NCBI RefSeq assembly: GCF_023715485.1
Contig: NZ_JAMBOF010000017.1
Coordinates: forward strand, 1-64,000
Direction: 5' to 3'
Length of the DNA: 64,000 bases
Origin: Mesobacillus subterraneus
Lineage (GTDB): Bacteria; Bacillota; Bacilli; Bacillales; Cytobacillaceae
Position numbers and translations under genes: made by a program
The notes under the pieces: model-generated
Databases searched by the model: none
Told to the model about the DNA's origin: nothing
Seen by the model: only the letters and a program-made list of their open reading frames with translations
Shown: piece after piece, positions 39,947 through 50,440 of the stretch
Layout of the letters: each line of letters begins with the position of its first letter
How positions within the stretch are numbered: the first letter of the stretch is position 1

Positions 39947-40777
39947 TTAATCCTTACTCAATATTGTAATCACGTCATAATTCGAATCGGTAAGCTTTAT
40001 TGTAACAGTACCATGCTGTTTTGTGAAATAAACATCAATCCACGCTTCATGCAGCATTTCAACTAAATCAGGATCAGGCTTAATTGAATTCGATTTAAAA
40101 ATGATTGCTAATTGAGGATCAAGGTGTTCGATTAAAAGGTCGGAAAAAGAACCCTTTGCTGCATATTGTGGCAGCTTGACGATGTTTACATTTTTTAGTG
40201 ATTTACCCAGAAAGACCTGCTCAGACTGATGGCTAGCCGAACTGACGTATAAAATTTGATGATGAAAAAACTGAAAAGAAATATCAGTCCCCTCATTTTC
40301 ATCTCTTCCATCATATACGACCTCGGCAGTTAACCCTGGCATCAGCTTTTGAAGAACCCCTTGCTCCCATAAAACCACTTTGACATCAGCCGGAATGACA
40401 TTCTCTGCCAGAGTATGATTAGCATAAGCTCCTGTGACAATCTGGTTTACTTTATATTTTTTAATCAGTTTCTCCAGATTTGCTTTGCCCTCATCTGACG
40501 TCAAAATTACAGCAGAGATTGTCTTGACATGAAATAGGTTCAGCAAGCGTTCAAGCTCCTTAACCGTTCCCTTGCCCCCGGTATTAACGAGGATATTCTC
40601 ACCGTTGGCATGCTGAATGAGAGCCGCCTCTCCGTTAGTTAATGAAAAAAACGTAAAAGCCAGCTCATTTCGCTTCAGATTCACGTCCACTCCCTCAACC
40701 TCTACGGGAGCAGATGGAGACTCAAACGGTATATAATACCAATTCATAAATGCAAGGACAGCAAGTATCAGCTTCAT
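39947..40777 (-). CDS. ComEC-like metallo-beta-lactamase-fold protein lacking metal ligands
   Basis: 276 residues. An N-terminal signal/anchor helix (KLILAVLAFMNWYYI) is followed by a domain resembling the MBL-fold part of ComEC-type proteins. FTFFSLTNGEAALIQHANGENILVNTGG matches the first beta-sandwich strand with its N/D-T/S-G-G turn. Where active enzymes have S-H-x-H-x-D-H, this protein reads ILTSDEGKANLE, and the later His ligand is also not evident. It is likely a non-catalytic extracytoplasmic MBL-like protein. GGAGGAG lies 5 nt before the ATG. It interrupts the dinG-ypmA junction conserved in B. subtilis. Confidence 0.65.
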   Translation of the reverse strand: MKLILAVLAFMNWYYIPFESPSAPVEVEGVDVNLKRNELAFTFFSLTNGEAALIQHANGENILVNTGGKGTVKELERLLNLFHVKTISAVILTSDEGKANLEKLIKKYKVNQIVTGAYANHTLAENVIPADVKVVLWEQGVLQKLMPGLTAEVVYDGRDENEGTDISFQFFHHQILYVSSASHQSEQVFLGKSLKNVNIVKLPQYAAKGSFSDLLIEHLDPQLAIIFKSNSIKPDPDLVEMLHEAWIDVYFTKQHGTVTIKLTDSNYDVITILSKD

Positions 40778-40940
40778 GTACACTCCTCCAATTACTTCTA
40801 GCTATAGAGTGTGTCATTTATCTAAAAATATCATAGCTCTTGCCATAAACTTTGTTGCAATCGCATTTTTTTGCTCAGTTGCCTGGATAAAACCAACAGA
40901 AATGATGGAACATATCATTTACCCGCACCACCCCTGCCTT

Positions 40941-43742
40941 TTAAAGCCAATCATGAATCAACTCTACTATTTCATTGATTGATTGCTTTTTAACGGCAAC
41001 GTCTGGTATCGAACTTAGAAATGACTTACCGTAAGTCGTTGTTAGCAGCCTTCGGTCAAAAATGAAGATCATCCCTCTATCAGATGATGTCCTGATCAAT
41101 CTCCCGAACCCTTGTTTAAATCTCAGGATTGCTTCAGGCAATGATAATTCTGTAAAAGGATTGCCTCCATTTTCTTGGATCAGGGCACATTTTGCCGCTG
41201 TCAGCGGTTCATCAGGCGGAGAGAATGGCAGCCTGACGATTATCAGGCATGATAGGTCTTCCCCAGGAATATCGACACCCTCCCAGAAGCTGCTTGTGCC
41301 GAACAATATCGCCTTATCAAAACGCTTGAAGTTTCTTGTCAGCCTTGTTCTGCTTCCTGCCGTAATCCCCTGGGCAATCAGTACAAACTCCTCAAGCAGC
41401 CCGCTCTCCTTTATTAATTCATACGCCTTCCTAAGCATTTCATGGGAAGTGAACAAAATTAGCATTCGTCCTCTTGTCGCTTCGGCAATCGAGATGATAT
41501 GCTCTGTGATTGCCGCAACATACTCATCATTGGAGACTGACTTAATTTCAGGCAAATCATCAGGGACAATTAGCTGGACCTGGGTTTCATAAGAGAATGG
41601 CGAAGGAATCTGCCTTTCAGCCATGGGTGCTGCCAGCCCCAGTTCCTTCTTGATGAACTCAAAGGAGTTATTAACAGACAACGTCGCTGATGTTATTGCG
41701 ACACTTCTTTTTTTATTAAAGAATTGGTCTGCCAAATAATCCGCAACATGAACCGGGCGTGCAAAGATCGTTGTTGAATTTTGCATCGCCCGGATATCCG
41801 CCTCTATCCATCTGACATAGCTGCTGCCATCATCAATGAAAAGTGCTTTAGTTGTGCTGCGAATGCTTTCCAAATCCGACATTACCTGCACAACTTCTTC
41901 TAGCATGGCTTGCTGTTCACGGGTAAAGATTTTTGCGTTATCGGCCGCCTCTTTTAAACGCTGGCTGAGAGCTTGTTCTAAATCCTTTACGAGAAAATAG
42001 AATCTTTCTGCAGTCGCTTGTAAAGCAGCCAAAATCCGGTTGTTTTTATCAGGCGCAAGGCTTATATGAATTTTACTTCCTGCTGGTTTAACCTTCTTTG
42101 CCTTTCTGGCGTACATTCCTGCAAGTTTGAACAATTCATCTGTTTCATAAACAAGGTCTGTGATCAATTGATTAATTTCAAAGGAATGCAGCCTGTTAGC
42201 AGCCTCGGTGCTGCCTGATCTGCTAAGCATTTTTTCCAGCTTGTAAAACAGCTGTGTTTGATCAAATTGGCCGAGCTGATTCAGTAAAAGCCTGACAGAC
42301 ATAAAATCAAGCGATTTCCCAAAATATTTTCCTGCTGCTTTTTCGAATTGATGTCCTTCATCCAGCACAGCATATTCATATTCTGGCAAGGATCCGCCGC
42401 CTGATACAAGGTCAGCCAACAGCATGGAATGGTTCGTAATCAGCAGGTCAGCATTCTTCGCATTATCGATAGTCCTTTTGTAAAAATCATGTTCTTCCCA
42501 ATGTTTTGTCCGCAGGAACATCGCACGTTCATTCCTGATTTTATTCCAGAACAGCAAACCTCCGCTTGAAAGGTTTAGCTCATCAACATCACCGGTTTCA
42601 GTTTCGGTGAGCCAGACGAGTATTTGCATCTTCGTTAGGGCAGTATCATAGTTTTCCTCAATCTCCCTAAGGGATTGCTCAAATCTGGCCATGCTGATAT
42701 AGTGGCTTCTTCCTTTAATCAAGGCAACATTTATACCTGATTCGAACATGTCTGCCAGCTTGGGAACATCATTCGTTAAGAGCTGCTCCTGAAGCTGGGT
42801 TGTGTATGTACTGATAATAATGGGTTTATTGTTGTTCAGAGAAAAGATCGCAGCCGGTATCAAATATCCGAGCGACTTTCCAACTCCAGTCCCGGCCTCT
42901 ATTAACGCGTGGCCATCACTGGTAAACGCCTCATGGACAAGGTTCATCATCTCATATTGGCCTTGTCTCGATTCAAAGTCCTTGAATGCTTTTTGCAGCA
43001 AGGACTTTTTTTCCTCGTCAGATTGAGGATATTTAATGAAACACTTTTCGGTTTTGGTTTTGGTTTTTGTTTTCTTTTTCAATGCAATGCCGCGAAAGAC
43101 TTCGATAGCATTTGGCAATACTTCAATTCTACTCTCTTTATCGTTTAATGCTTCATCAAAAATTAAGTGCAAATCACTTTTTAGCCCCTCTGACAGTTTT
43201 GCCAGCTCTTTTAAGGTGACATGCGGCAGGGAATTCATAGCATCCAGCATGATCAATAGCAATTCTGCCGTCACGTAAGCATCACTGTCTGCCTGATGGG
43301 GGCGATCGTGCCGGAGATTCTCTCTTGCAGCCAGATCCGTCAGCTTAAAGCTGTCAGCGGTTGGATATAGGATTCTTGCCAATTCTACGGTATCAAGAAC
43401 CGGACCATAAAATCCTTCACACCCTGCTGATAACAATTCTTCCTGTAAAAAGGATAGGTCAAATAATACGTTATGAGCCACAAAATAAGCGTCTTGGAGC
43501 ATATCAGAAATTTGCGGGGCGATTTCTGCAAATAAAGGAGCATCCCTTACCATCGAGTCCGAAATGCCTGTCAGCTCCTCAATAAAGACAGGAATCTCCT
43601 GCAATGGATTGACCAGCGATGCAAATTGGCCCGTTATCTTACCGTTCTCTATAATGACTGCCCCGAATTGAATGATCCGGTCTCCTTTTTTAGGGGAGTT
43701 GCCCGTCGTTTCTAAATCTATTACAACAAATTTTTGGCTCAT
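40941..43742 (-). CDS. dinG: DinG-type helicase with fused DnaQ-like 3'-5' exonuclease domain
   Basis: 933 residues. The N-terminal DEDD exonuclease (about 1-165) has VIDLETTGNSPKKGDRI, HNVLFDLSF and HQADSDAY. The XPD/DinG-like superfamily 2 helicase follows, with Walker A EAGTGVGKSLGYLIP, the DEGH box in YAVLDEGHQFEKAAG, FGTSSFWEGVDIPG and a C-terminal QGFGRLIRTSSDRG. The iron-sulfur cysteines of E. coli DinG are not apparent, as in Gram-positive DinG where nuclease activity dominates. It acts in DNA repair or processing. No LexA-like box was seen upstream despite the name. Confidence 0.93.
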   Translation of the reverse strand: MSQKFVVIDLETTGNSPKKGDRIIQFGAVIIENGKITGQFASLVNPLQEIPVFIEELTGISDSMVRDAPLFAEIAPQISDMLQDAYFVAHNVLFDLSFLQEELLSAGCEGFYGPVLDTVELARILYPTADSFKLTDLAARENLRHDRPHQADSDAYVTAELLLIMLDAMNSLPHVTLKELAKLSEGLKSDLHLIFDEALNDKESRIEVLPNAIEVFRGIALKKKTKTKTKTEKCFIKYPQSDEEKKSLLQKAFKDFESRQGQYEMMNLVHEAFTSDGHALIEAGTGVGKSLGYLIPAAIFSLNNNKPIIISTYTTQLQEQLLTNDVPKLADMFESGINVALIKGRSHYISMARFEQSLREIEENYDTALTKMQILVWLTETETGDVDELNLSSGGLLFWNKIRNERAMFLRTKHWEEHDFYKRTIDNAKNADLLITNHSMLLADLVSGGGSLPEYEYAVLDEGHQFEKAAGKYFGKSLDFMSVRLLLNQLGQFDQTQLFYKLEKMLSRSGSTEAANRLHSFEINQLITDLVYETDELFKLAGMYARKAKKVKPAGSKIHISLAPDKNNRILAALQATAERFYFLVKDLEQALSQRLKEAADNAKIFTREQQAMLEEVVQVMSDLESIRSTTKALFIDDGSSYVRWIEADIRAMQNSTTIFARPVHVADYLADQFFNKKRSVAITSATLSVNNSFEFIKKELGLAAPMAERQIPSPFSYETQVQLIVPDDLPEIKSVSNDEYVAAITEHIISIAEATRGRMLILFTSHEMLRKAYELIKESGLLEEFVLIAQGITAGSRTRLTRNFKRFDKAILFGTSSFWEGVDIPGEDLSCLIIVRLPFSPPDEPLTAAKCALIQENGGNPFTELSLPEAILRFKQGFGRLIRTSSDRGMIFIFDRRLLTTTYGKSFLSSIPDVAVKKQSINEIVELIHDWL

Positions 43743-44031
43743 CCTTATTACACCTCTAACATTCAGTCAAACAAAACCGTACCACAAAATTCCTGAAAGA
43801 GAAAGCCGAATCCTGTCCGATCAATAGCGGATGCATGCGTTCCGCATGATTATTCTTAAAGAATGGTTTCTTATCTCATTGATGCTATTACCGCTTTTGC
43901 ATTTGGGATTGAGCTTTTGTTCAAGTTGTTACTATCTTTATTGTTGCTATAAACCCCATATATTTAATCTAGCGTGTAATACACAAAGTTTAAGAAAAGA
44001 GCTTTTAAAACATCCGCAATGGATATGTATT

Positions 44032-44059
44032 AAAAAACTCCCGATGATTCGGGAGTTTT
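44032..44059 (-). terminator. Intrinsic terminator after the pan operon
   Basis: On the minus strand AAAACTCCCGA-ATCA-TCGGGAGTTTT is followed by TTAATAC. It ends the panB-panC-panD transcript. Confidence 0.92.
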
Positions 44060-44076
44060 AAGAATTCAAAATCGGA

Positions 44077-44463
44077 TCATTGAAAGACAGTTCTCTCAGG
44101 TTCAGCATGGAGCATTTCAACGATTTTATTATTTTCGTCCATCAAAGCTACCTTAGGCTGGTGAACAGCGACTTTCTCTTCTGCTACTAAAGCATAGGAG
44201 ATAATAATGACGACATCCCCCTCATGAACAAGGCGTGCCGCAGCTCCGTTCAGACAGACAATCCCGCTCCCTCTTTGGCCCGGGATGATATAGGTCTCAA
44301 AGCGAGCGCCATTGTTATTATTAACAATTTGGACTTTTTCATTAGCAACCATACCAACAGCGTCAAGAATATCGCTGTCAATTGTGATGCTGCCTACATA
44401 ATTCAAATTTGCTTCTGTTACTCTTGCGCGATGTATTTTAGCATTCATCATGGTGCGGAACAT
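44077..44463 (-). CDS. panD: Aspartate 1-decarboxylase
   Basis: A 128-residue pyruvoyl enzyme made as a proenzyme. The self-cleavage site Gly24-Ser25 lies in [10 protein letters not shown], and catalytic Lys, Tyr and Arg residues occur in [11 protein letters not shown] and [11 protein letters not shown]. It converts aspartate to beta-alanine for pantothenate. Last gene of panBCD; it begins 18 nt after the panC stop. Confidence 0.97.
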   Translation of the reverse strand: MFRTMMNAKIHRARVTEANLNYVGSITIDSDILDAVGMVANEKVQIVNNNNGARFETYIIPGQRGSGIVCLNGAAARLVHEGDVVIIISYALVAEEKVAVHQPKVALMDENNKIVEMLHAEPERTVFQ

Positions 44464-44481
44464 GGAATGGTTTCCCCCTAA

Positions 44482-45336
44482 TTAATTTTTCTCTACATCT
44501 AAAATGATATTGTCAATCAGCCTTGCTTTCGAAAATCTAACAGCAAGTGCGATAATGATTTTTCCTGCTAATGTTTCTAGTTCTTTCAGGCCTGGGTAAG
44601 AATAAATTTCTATATAATCAACTTCTGCGTTGCAATGATTGTTAATATGCGTATTGACCAGTTCAATGACCTGTTTTGGGTCACGTTCACCTTTCTCGAT
44701 TTCAGCCTTTGCTAGTTGAAGACTCTTGTGTAGTTCCGGAGCCTGTGTCCGTTCCTCATCATTCAGGTAAACATTACGTGAACTTTTGGCGAGTCCATCC
44801 TCTTCCCGGATCGTCTCGACTGGAATTAATTGAATCGGAAAATTAAAATCCTTGATCAATCCGTCGACTACTGCAACCTGCTGAGCGTCTTTCAAACCAA
44901 AATAAGCGCGGTTTGCCTGAATGATATTGAATAATTTAACCAGGACAGTGGCCACACCATCGAAGTGTCCGGGCCTTGACTTGCCGCAAAGCACATTTGT
45001 CCGCTCCACAACTGAGACTGTTATGGAAGCAGTACCTGGGTACATCTCTTCGGGCGATGGATAGAAAATAAAATCGACACCGTGAGCCTCTGCTATTTTA
45101 TGGTCCCTCTCGAAATCCCGCGGATATGCGTCAAGGTCCTCTGTCGGGCCAAACTGGAGGGGATTCACGAATATGCTTAGCACAACCACGTCATTTTCGT
45201 GGCGCGCCTTTTTCATCAAAGTCATATGCCCTTCATGCAGGAACCCCATTGTTGGTACATAACCGATGGTCGTCCCATCTGCTTTAAGTCTCAACATTTG
45301 TTCCTGCATTTCGGCTATGGTCGTAATGATTTTCAT
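44482..45336 (-). CDS. panC: Pantothenate synthetase
   Basis: 284 residues, HIGH-type nucleotidyl transferase fold. [18 protein letters not shown] holds the HxGH motif and [12 protein letters not shown] the KMSKS-like K-S-S/R segment. It joins pantoate and beta-alanine with ATP. The start overlaps the panB stop by 4 nt (ATGA), showing translational coupling within panBCD. Confidence 0.97.
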   Translation of the reverse strand: MKIITTIAEMQEQMLRLKADGTTIGYVPTMGFLHEGHMTLMKKARHENDVVVLSIFVNPLQFGPTEDLDAYPRDFERDHKIAEAHGVDFIFYPSPEEMYPGTASITVSVVERTNVLCGKSRPGHFDGVATVLVKLFNIIQANRAYFGLKDAQQVAVVDGLIKDFNFPIQLIPVETIREEDGLAKSSRNVYLNDEERTQAPELHKSLQLAKAEIEKGERDPKQVIELVNTHINNHCNAEVDYIEIYSYPGLKELETLAGKIIIALAVRFSKARLIDNIILDVEKN

Positions 45337-46169
45337 TCTCTTCCTCCATACAGTGCCTGTAATTCCTCTTCCTTCATTGTAAAACTATGTTTATCTTCCG
45401 GGAACGCGCGAAGCCTGACTTCGGCAACATACGAGTTCAAACCTGAAGCAATTTGTTCATTTACATTAGTATATTGCTTTACGAATTTCGGGACACGGTC
45501 AACGCCATAGGTAATGATGTCATGGTATACAAGCACTTGGCCATCAACATTCAATCCAGCTCCGATGCCGATTGTCGGAATTGTCAAGTTTTCCGAGACT
45601 TGTTGGGCAAGCTGTTTAGGGACGCATTCAAGGACCACTGCAAAGGCGCCTGCAGCTTCGCATTTTTTCGCGTCTTCAATTAATTTCCTGGCGGCATCCG
45701 CACTCTTGCCCTGTACTTTGTATCCGCCAAGGACACCGACTGATTGCGGTGTCAATCCCAAATGCGCCATTACAGGCACTCCCGCTCTCGTCAATGCTTT
45801 AATATGGTCAATGACTTCATCGCCGCCTTCGACCTTTACAGCATTTGCACCTGTTTCCTGAAGGATTCTAGCACCGTTTATAAGCGTGTCTTTTATTGAT
45901 AGATGATAACTCATGAAAGGCATATCGACAACAATGAAAGTATTGCCAGCCCCGCGCCTAACCGCTTTTGAATGATGGATCATGTCCTCCATCGTGACCG
46001 GAATCGTCGAGTCATATCCAAGCACCACCATGCCAAGTGAATCACCGACCAGAATCAAGTCAGATTCGGCCTGCTCCGCATGTTTTGCAGATGGATAATC
46101 GTAGGCTGTCACCATGACAATTTTGCTGCCAGTCTGCTTCATCTTTAAGAAATCAGTTGTTTGTTTCAT
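45333..46169 (-). CDS. panB: 3-methyl-2-oxobutanoate hydroxymethyltransferase
   Basis: A 278-residue TIM-barrel enzyme. Metal-binding residues lie in [21 protein letters not shown] (Asp, Ser), FMSYH and VKVEGG, and the catalytic Glu in [11 protein letters not shown]. It is the first step of pantoate synthesis. The frame opens 23 codons upstream, but GGAGGAG lies 5 nt before the ATG at 46169. It heads panBCD and is preceded by a structured leader with a terminator (46225-46312). Confidence 0.96.
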   Translation of the reverse strand: MKQTTDFLKMKQTGSKIVMVTAYDYPSAKHAEQAESDLILVGDSLGMVVLGYDSTIPVTMEDMIHHSKAVRRGAGNTFIVVDMPFMSYHLSIKDTLINGARILQETGANAVKVEGGDEVIDHIKALTRAGVPVMAHLGLTPQSVGVLGGYKVQGKSADAARKLIEDAKKCEAAGAFAVVLECVPKQLAQQVSENLTIPTIGIGAGLNVDGQVLVYHDIITYGVDRVPKFVKQYTNVNEQIASGLNSYVAEVRLRAFPEDKHSFTMKEEELQALYGGRE

Positions 46170-46224
46170 ACATTCTCCTCCTTTTTTTAAGAGGCGATAA
46201 AACAATCCATCAATGCCAGACACT

Positions 46225-46312
46225 AAAAAAGGGCCCATCTATGTCAGAAGGACCCTTTGAAGCCTGTACTTGTTTCATCCCTCTGTCCCAGTCCGCTACC
46301 GGATCCAGGCAG
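46225..46312 (-). promoter_or_regulatory. Structured panB leader with intrinsic terminator (candidate pan-motif RNA)
   Basis: On the minus strand the leader can pair GCCTG (46305-46309 complement) with CAGGC (46262-46266 complement), enclosing a TCCG-GTAG-CGGA hairpin. It then reaches a Rho-independent hairpin AAAGGGTCC...GGGCCCTTT followed by T residues (46225-46258) just before the panB ribosome site. A structured pan RNA upstream of panB is described in Firmicutes. Whether this leader is that RNA or another attenuator is an inference. A TGC-TATAAT extended -10 lies at 46373-46381. Confidence 0.5.
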
Positions 46313-46411
46313 AACTATTTTATTATGGTCATAATGAATCAGGGTGCAGTTCTTGCGATACCGCCCAAATTGATTATAGCAAATGACTATTATTTTGGCT
46401 ACTTTATGAAA

Positions 46412-47407
46412 TTATTCATCTATTTGAATATCAGCGGAATAGATATTGTGAATCTTGCCTGCTGCATCCTCGATCAATAATACTCCATCCTCTGTTATAC
46501 CAGTGGCTTTCCCCTTGATTTCCCCAGTCAAGGTTCGGGCTGTTATCCCCTTTCCAATGCTTACAGCATAGCTCTCCCACATTAATTTAATTGGAAAGAA
46601 TCCTTTTTCCAGATACAAAAGATACAGCTTCTCAAGTTTTTCCAAAATGATCCTGATCATTTTTTCCCTGTCGACTATGCTGCCTGATTCAACCGAAAGC
46701 GATGAAGCTATGTTCTCAAGCTCTTCAGGGAAATCTTCCTTCTTAGTATTCACATTTATGCCGATACCGATGATGACTGAATTGATTCTGTCTGCTTCTG
46801 CCTGAAGCTCCGTCAGGATACCAGTGACCTTTTTCCCGTTGATCAAAATGTCGTTCGGCCATTTTATTTCCGGAAGCAGGCCGGTGACCTCCTCGATTGC
46901 CTGCACTACTCCCACTGCAGCAATCAATGTCAGCTGGGGGGCTTTCGGGATCGGGATATTAGGTCGGAGGATGATGCTCATCCAAATACCTGTATACTTG
47001 GGAGAATGCCACTTACGGTCCATCCTTCCCCTCCCTGCCGTCTGCTCCTCGGCAATTACGGTTGTTCCCTCATCCGCATTTTCATAAGCTAATTTATAAG
47101 CAATTTTCTGGGTAGATGCCACACTGTCATGATAGTGCAGATTCCTGCCTAAAAAAGCCGTCTTCAAGCCCAGGTTTATTTTATCCGCAGTCATGTTGTC
47201 TGGGATTGAGACGATCTTGTATCCTTTCCTTCTTACAGCCTCGAATTCAAAGCCTTCCCTACGGAGTTCTTCGATATGCTTCCATACCGCAGTCCTCGTA
47301 CAGCCAGCCAGGTTGGCCAAAAGCTGGCCGGATAAATACTCCGTTTCACTGTTAGTAAAGGCGTCTATCAATTTTTTTCTGATTTCAGATTGGACCCGTT
47401 CAGCCAT
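46412..47407 (-). CDS. birA: Bifunctional biotin-protein ligase/biotin operon repressor
   Basis: 331 residues. The N-terminal winged helix (about 1-65, LSGQLLANLAGCTRTAVWKHIEELRREGF) makes it a group II BirA with repressor function. The ligase domain has AGRGRMDRKWHSP (biotinyl-AMP loop), IKWPNDILINGKKVTGIL and a C-terminal SH3-like cap. It attaches biotin to acetyl-CoA carboxylase. AAGGAG lies about 11 nt before the start, which overlaps the end of cca by 40 nt. Confidence 0.95.
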   Translation of the reverse strand: MAERVQSEIRKKLIDAFTNSETEYLSGQLLANLAGCTRTAVWKHIEELRREGFEFEAVRRKGYKIVSIPDNMTADKINLGLKTAFLGRNLHYHDSVASTQKIAYKLAYENADEGTTVIAEEQTAGRGRMDRKWHSPKYTGIWMSIILRPNIPIPKAPQLTLIAAVGVVQAIEEVTGLLPEIKWPNDILINGKKVTGILTELQAEADRINSVIIGIGINVNTKKEDFPEELENIASSLSVESGSIVDREKMIRIILEKLEKLYLLYLEKGFFPIKLMWESYAVSIGKGITARTLTGEIKGKATGITEDGVLLIEDAAGKIHNIYSADIQIDE

Positions 47408-48579
47408 GCCTTTATTTTCTCCTTCTCATTTTGGACAATGCCGTGGATTACAGCTTTCTCAATTTCTTCTAATAATTCACGAAGCCAAGGTCCAGGATTC
47501 CTGTCCAGCCATGCCATTAAATCATTACCAGTTACCTTGAGCTCTTGTCTATGCTTAATTGGAAGCTGCTCATGAATTTGAGTAATTTGCCCGATCATAC
47601 TGCTTTTTTCAGGAAATAGGGTTTTGTACACCTTTTCAGAGCTAATTGCGTTTTCCAGTCCAGCCTTGTATAGTGATTCCTCATTCCATTGTGCGTCAAT
47701 GCGGAGCAAGAGCCAGGAATGTATCTGCTTTAACTTTTTGATTTTTTGAACAGGCAGCTTCCATGCTCTCAGGAAGTCTTCTATTTCTTTTCCTGCCAGC
47801 CCTAACTCATATAATAACAGAACCCATGTCTCAGCCAATTCCAGGTTCTCAGAAATTTGTGATGAAAACCTGATCAGGCTTTCCTGATGTTGTTTTAACC
47901 CAGGCAAGTATTGAAACATCCCACTGGTCGCCAGTAATTTTACCGCTTTACTTCTGTCTGGTCCCTGCAGCATCTTTTCGAATTCCACTGTTTTACGTTC
48001 AACAGCGATATTTTCCAGCAGTCTGCAGTGCTGCTGGAAAGACTTCAGGGTTTTATCCTCTATTGAAAATGACAGCTGAGACAGGAATCTGACCGCCCTA
48101 AGCATCCTTAGGGCATCTTCGCCGAAACGCTCATCAGGATTGCCAACTGTGACAATCTGTTTACTGTGAATCGCATCCTTTCCGGCAAAAGGGTCGATGA
48201 TCTCGCCGTCCTTGTCCATGGCTATGGCATTCATGGTAAAATCGCGGCGCTGAAGGTCTTCCCTTAAAGATCTAATGAACGAAACCTTATCAGGCCGCCT
48301 GAAATCGGAGTATTCAGCTTCTGAACGGAAAGTGGTGATTTCATATGAGGCACCTTTGAAATGAACAAGGATTGTACCATGTTCAACCCCGACATCCGTG
48401 GTTTTAGAAAAAATTCGTTTCAATTCTTCCGGCAAGGCTGAAGTTGCAATATCTACATCAGCTATTTCGCGCCCAAGGATGTGGTCTCTGACAGAACCGC
48501 CGACAAAATACGCTTCAAACCCTGATCTCTCAATCAATTCAAGGACAGGGACAGCTTCCATAAATGGCTTGCCAATCAT
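47368..48579 (-). CDS. cca: CCA-adding tRNA nucleotidyltransferase
   Basis: 403 residues, class II. The head domain has [24 protein letters not shown] with the catalytic D-x-D. The [10 protein letters not shown] and [12 protein letters not shown] motifs follow, then a helical tRNA-binding tail with the Bacillus-type [16 protein letters not shown]-terminal region. It adds or repairs the 3' CCA of tRNA. The start overlaps the bshA stop by 4 nt and the 3' end overlaps birA, so it sits in a tightly coupled run. Confidence 0.96.
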   Translation of the reverse strand: MIGKPFMEAVPVLELIERSGFEAYFVGGSVRDHILGREIADVDIATSALPEELKRIFSKTTDVGVEHGTILVHFKGASYEITTFRSEAEYSDFRRPDKVSFIRSLREDLQRRDFTMNAIAMDKDGEIIDPFAGKDAIHSKQIVTVGNPDERFGEDALRMLRAVRFLSQLSFSIEDKTLKSFQQHCRLLENIAVERKTVEFEKMLQGPDRSKAVKLLATSGMFQYLPGLKQHQESLIRFSSQISENLELAETWVLLLYELGLAGKEIEDFLRAWKLPVQKIKKLKQIHSWLLLRIDAQWNEESLYKAGLENAISSEKVYKTLFPEKSSMIGQITQIHEQLPIKHRQELKVTGNDLMAWLDRNPGPWLRELLEEIEKAVIHGIVQNEKEKIKAWLNGSNLKSEKN

Positions 48580-49715
48580 CGTTCATCCTGCCCTAACAGG
48601 CTGTAGTAAATGCTTTCGTATTCGGACACAATCTTTTCAGCGCTAAACTTTTTTTCGGCCCGTTCTATTGCATTTGCGGCAAATTGCTTGTGTATGTCGT
48701 GATTCATGAGCAATCTCACTGCCTTTTCCGTAATCTCTTCGATATTGCCTAGTTCGCAAGTAAATCCTGTTTCTCCATCGACAATCACTTCAGGTATGCC
48801 GCCAACATCTGTCCCGATGCATGGAACACCGCAAGCCATCGCTTCTAGTGCAACAAGGCCAAAGCTTTCTTTTTCAGACAACAGCAGCATCAAATCGCTT
48901 AATGAGTACAGTTCTTCCACTCTTTCTTGTTTTCCAAGCAGCAAAACCTTATCCCGGATCCCCAGTTCAGCCGTTAGATTGCAAACAGTCTTCATTTCCG
49001 GTCCATCGCCAACAAGCAAAAGTTTTGCCGGCATCTGCTCCTGAATCCCCGCAAATGTCTTGATAACATCCGGCACTCTTTTTACTGGCCGGAAGTTGGA
49101 TACATGGATAATCACTTTTTCATCTGGGAGGATTCCCAATTCCTTACGGAGCTCGCTTGAATCAGTACGCTTGTTGACCCTCGTATCAATGAAATTATAA
49201 ACACAATCAATCTCTTTCTTTGGCTTGATCAGTTCATGTGTCTGGGAAATCAATGACTCCGATACAGCCGTAACATAATCCGATTTTTCAATTCCGAAAC
49301 GGATAGCATCTGTAAGTGATGGGTCGTATCCAAGCACTGTGATATCCGTACCGTGAAGAGTTGTAACAATCTTTAAATCCCTTCCGCTCATCTGCCGCGC
49401 TAAAATCGCACAGACCGCATGGGGAATTGCGTAATGGACATGAAGGACATCCAGGTTTTCCAACACAGCCACTTCGGCAATTTTGCTGGCAAGTGCAATA
49501 TCGTATGGCGGATATTGAAAAACAGAGTATTGGTTTACCTCTACCTCATGTGAAAAAATATTATGATACATTTTTTTCAGGCGGAATGGAAGGCTGGAGG
49601 AAATGAAATGTATTTCATGACCTTTCTCCGCAAGCAGCTTCCCTAGCTCTGTTGCGACAACACCTGAACCTCCTACTGTCGGGTAGCAGGTAATGCCGAT
49701 TTTGAGTTTCTTCAT
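48576..49715 (-). CDS. bshA: Bacillithiol biosynthesis glycosyltransferase BshA
   Basis: 379 residues, GT4 family of GT-B fold. The N-terminal [23 protein letters not shown] loop and the E-x7-E nucleotide-sugar motif in [16 protein letters not shown] are present, followed by [15 protein letters not shown]. It couples UDP-GlcNAc to L-malate as the first bacillithiol step. The start overlaps the bshB1 stop by 4 nt, joining the first two pathway enzymes. Confidence 0.95.
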   Translation of the reverse strand: MKKLKIGITCYPTVGGSGVVATELGKLLAEKGHEIHFISSSLPFRLKKMYHNIFSHEVEVNQYSVFQYPPYDIALASKIAEVAVLENLDVLHVHYAIPHAVCAILARQMSGRDLKIVTTLHGTDITVLGYDPSLTDAIRFGIEKSDYVTAVSESLISQTHELIKPKKEIDCVYNFIDTRVNKRTDSSELRKELGILPDEKVIIHVSNFRPVKRVPDVIKTFAGIQEQMPAKLLLVGDGPEMKTVCNLTAELGIRDKVLLLGKQERVEELYSLSDLMLLLSEKESFGLVALEAMACGVPCIGTDVGGIPEVIVDGETGFTCELGNIEEITEKAVRLLMNHDIHKQFAANAIERAEKKFSAEKIVSEYESIYYSLLGQDER

Positions 49716-50440
49716 TTTCTTTCCCCTAACAAATCCTTGTGGATTAACATTGTTTTTTTTGACATAAAGCCTTCGGCAAATTCAACACCGACTTCTTTGC
49801 CGAAGAGCCTTTCACGCGCCTCGACACTTTCGATATAGCCATTCACAAGCGGCGTATCAAATGTGGATACCCCTTTCATAAACTGGCTTTCATAGGCATT
49901 AAGAGCATCGATCTTTTTATGCATAACCTCAGACACATCTATCGCAAAATTTGGTTTATGGAATCCATTGATCATATAAAAATGTAAAGCTGACGGCCTG
50001 TGAGGCTTTAAGCTGCCATCTTCATCATATTTTCTCACTGCTGCCGAAAAGACCGCCTCCTCGACAAGGCGTGCGCAGCTGCCATGGTCAGGATGACGGT
50101 CGTCAAAATAAGGTGCAAAAACTATACTTGGACGGTATTGCCTGATTACTTTCACGATTTTTCTTATGTATTCTTCCTTTAGGAACAATCCCCTGTCAGG
50201 CAGGTCAAGTGTTTCCCTCACCTCTGCACCGAGGATTTCCGCCGCCTTTAAGGCCTCCTGTTGTCTTGTTTCAACCGTACCATTCGACGACATTTCAGCC
50301 TTTGTCAAATCACAAATCCCTATTAGCTTTCCCTCAGCTGCAAATTTGGCAATCGTTCCGCCCATCCCGATCTCGACATCATCAGCATGGGCTCCAAACG
50401 CCAATATATCAAGCTTCATTGCTTCCATGTTCATCACCAT
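49712..50440 (-). CDS. bshB1: Bacillithiol biosynthesis deacetylase BshB1
   Basis: LmbE-like zinc deacetylase with the metal motif [19 protein letters not shown] near the N terminus and the DDRHPDHG motif near residue 115. It removes acetyl from GlcNAc-malate. Starts are crowded: four ATG codons lie at residues 1, 3, 5 and 8. AGAGG is best spaced for the second (50434), while homologues suggest the one giving [14 protein letters not shown] (50419). The open frame from the first ATG is reported. The 5' end overlaps the mgsA 3' end. Confidence 0.93.
   Translation of the reverse strand: MVMNMEAMKLDILAFGAHADDVEIGMGGTIAKFAAEGKLIGICDLTKAEMSSNGTVETRQQEALKAAEILGAEVRETLDLPDRGLFLKEEYIRKIVKVIRQYRPSIVFAPYFDDRHPDHGSCARLVEEAVFSAAVRKYDEDGSLKPHRPSALHFYMINGFHKPNFAIDVSEVMHKKIDALNAYESQFMKGVSTFDTPLVNGYIESVEARERLFGKEVGVEFAEGFMSKKTMLIHKDLLGERK

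Noticed and set aside
43743-43830. LexA box upstream of dinG
   Set aside because: No CGAAC-N4-GTTCG-like sequence was found there.
43831-44061. 76-residue plus-strand frame between dinG and panD
   Set aside because: It ends in the pan operon terminator, carries no ribosome site and overlaps repeat-like sequence.
46200-46380. T-box leader before panB
   Set aside because: The AGGGTGGNACCGCG T-box signature is absent, and pantothenate genes are not expected T-box targets.
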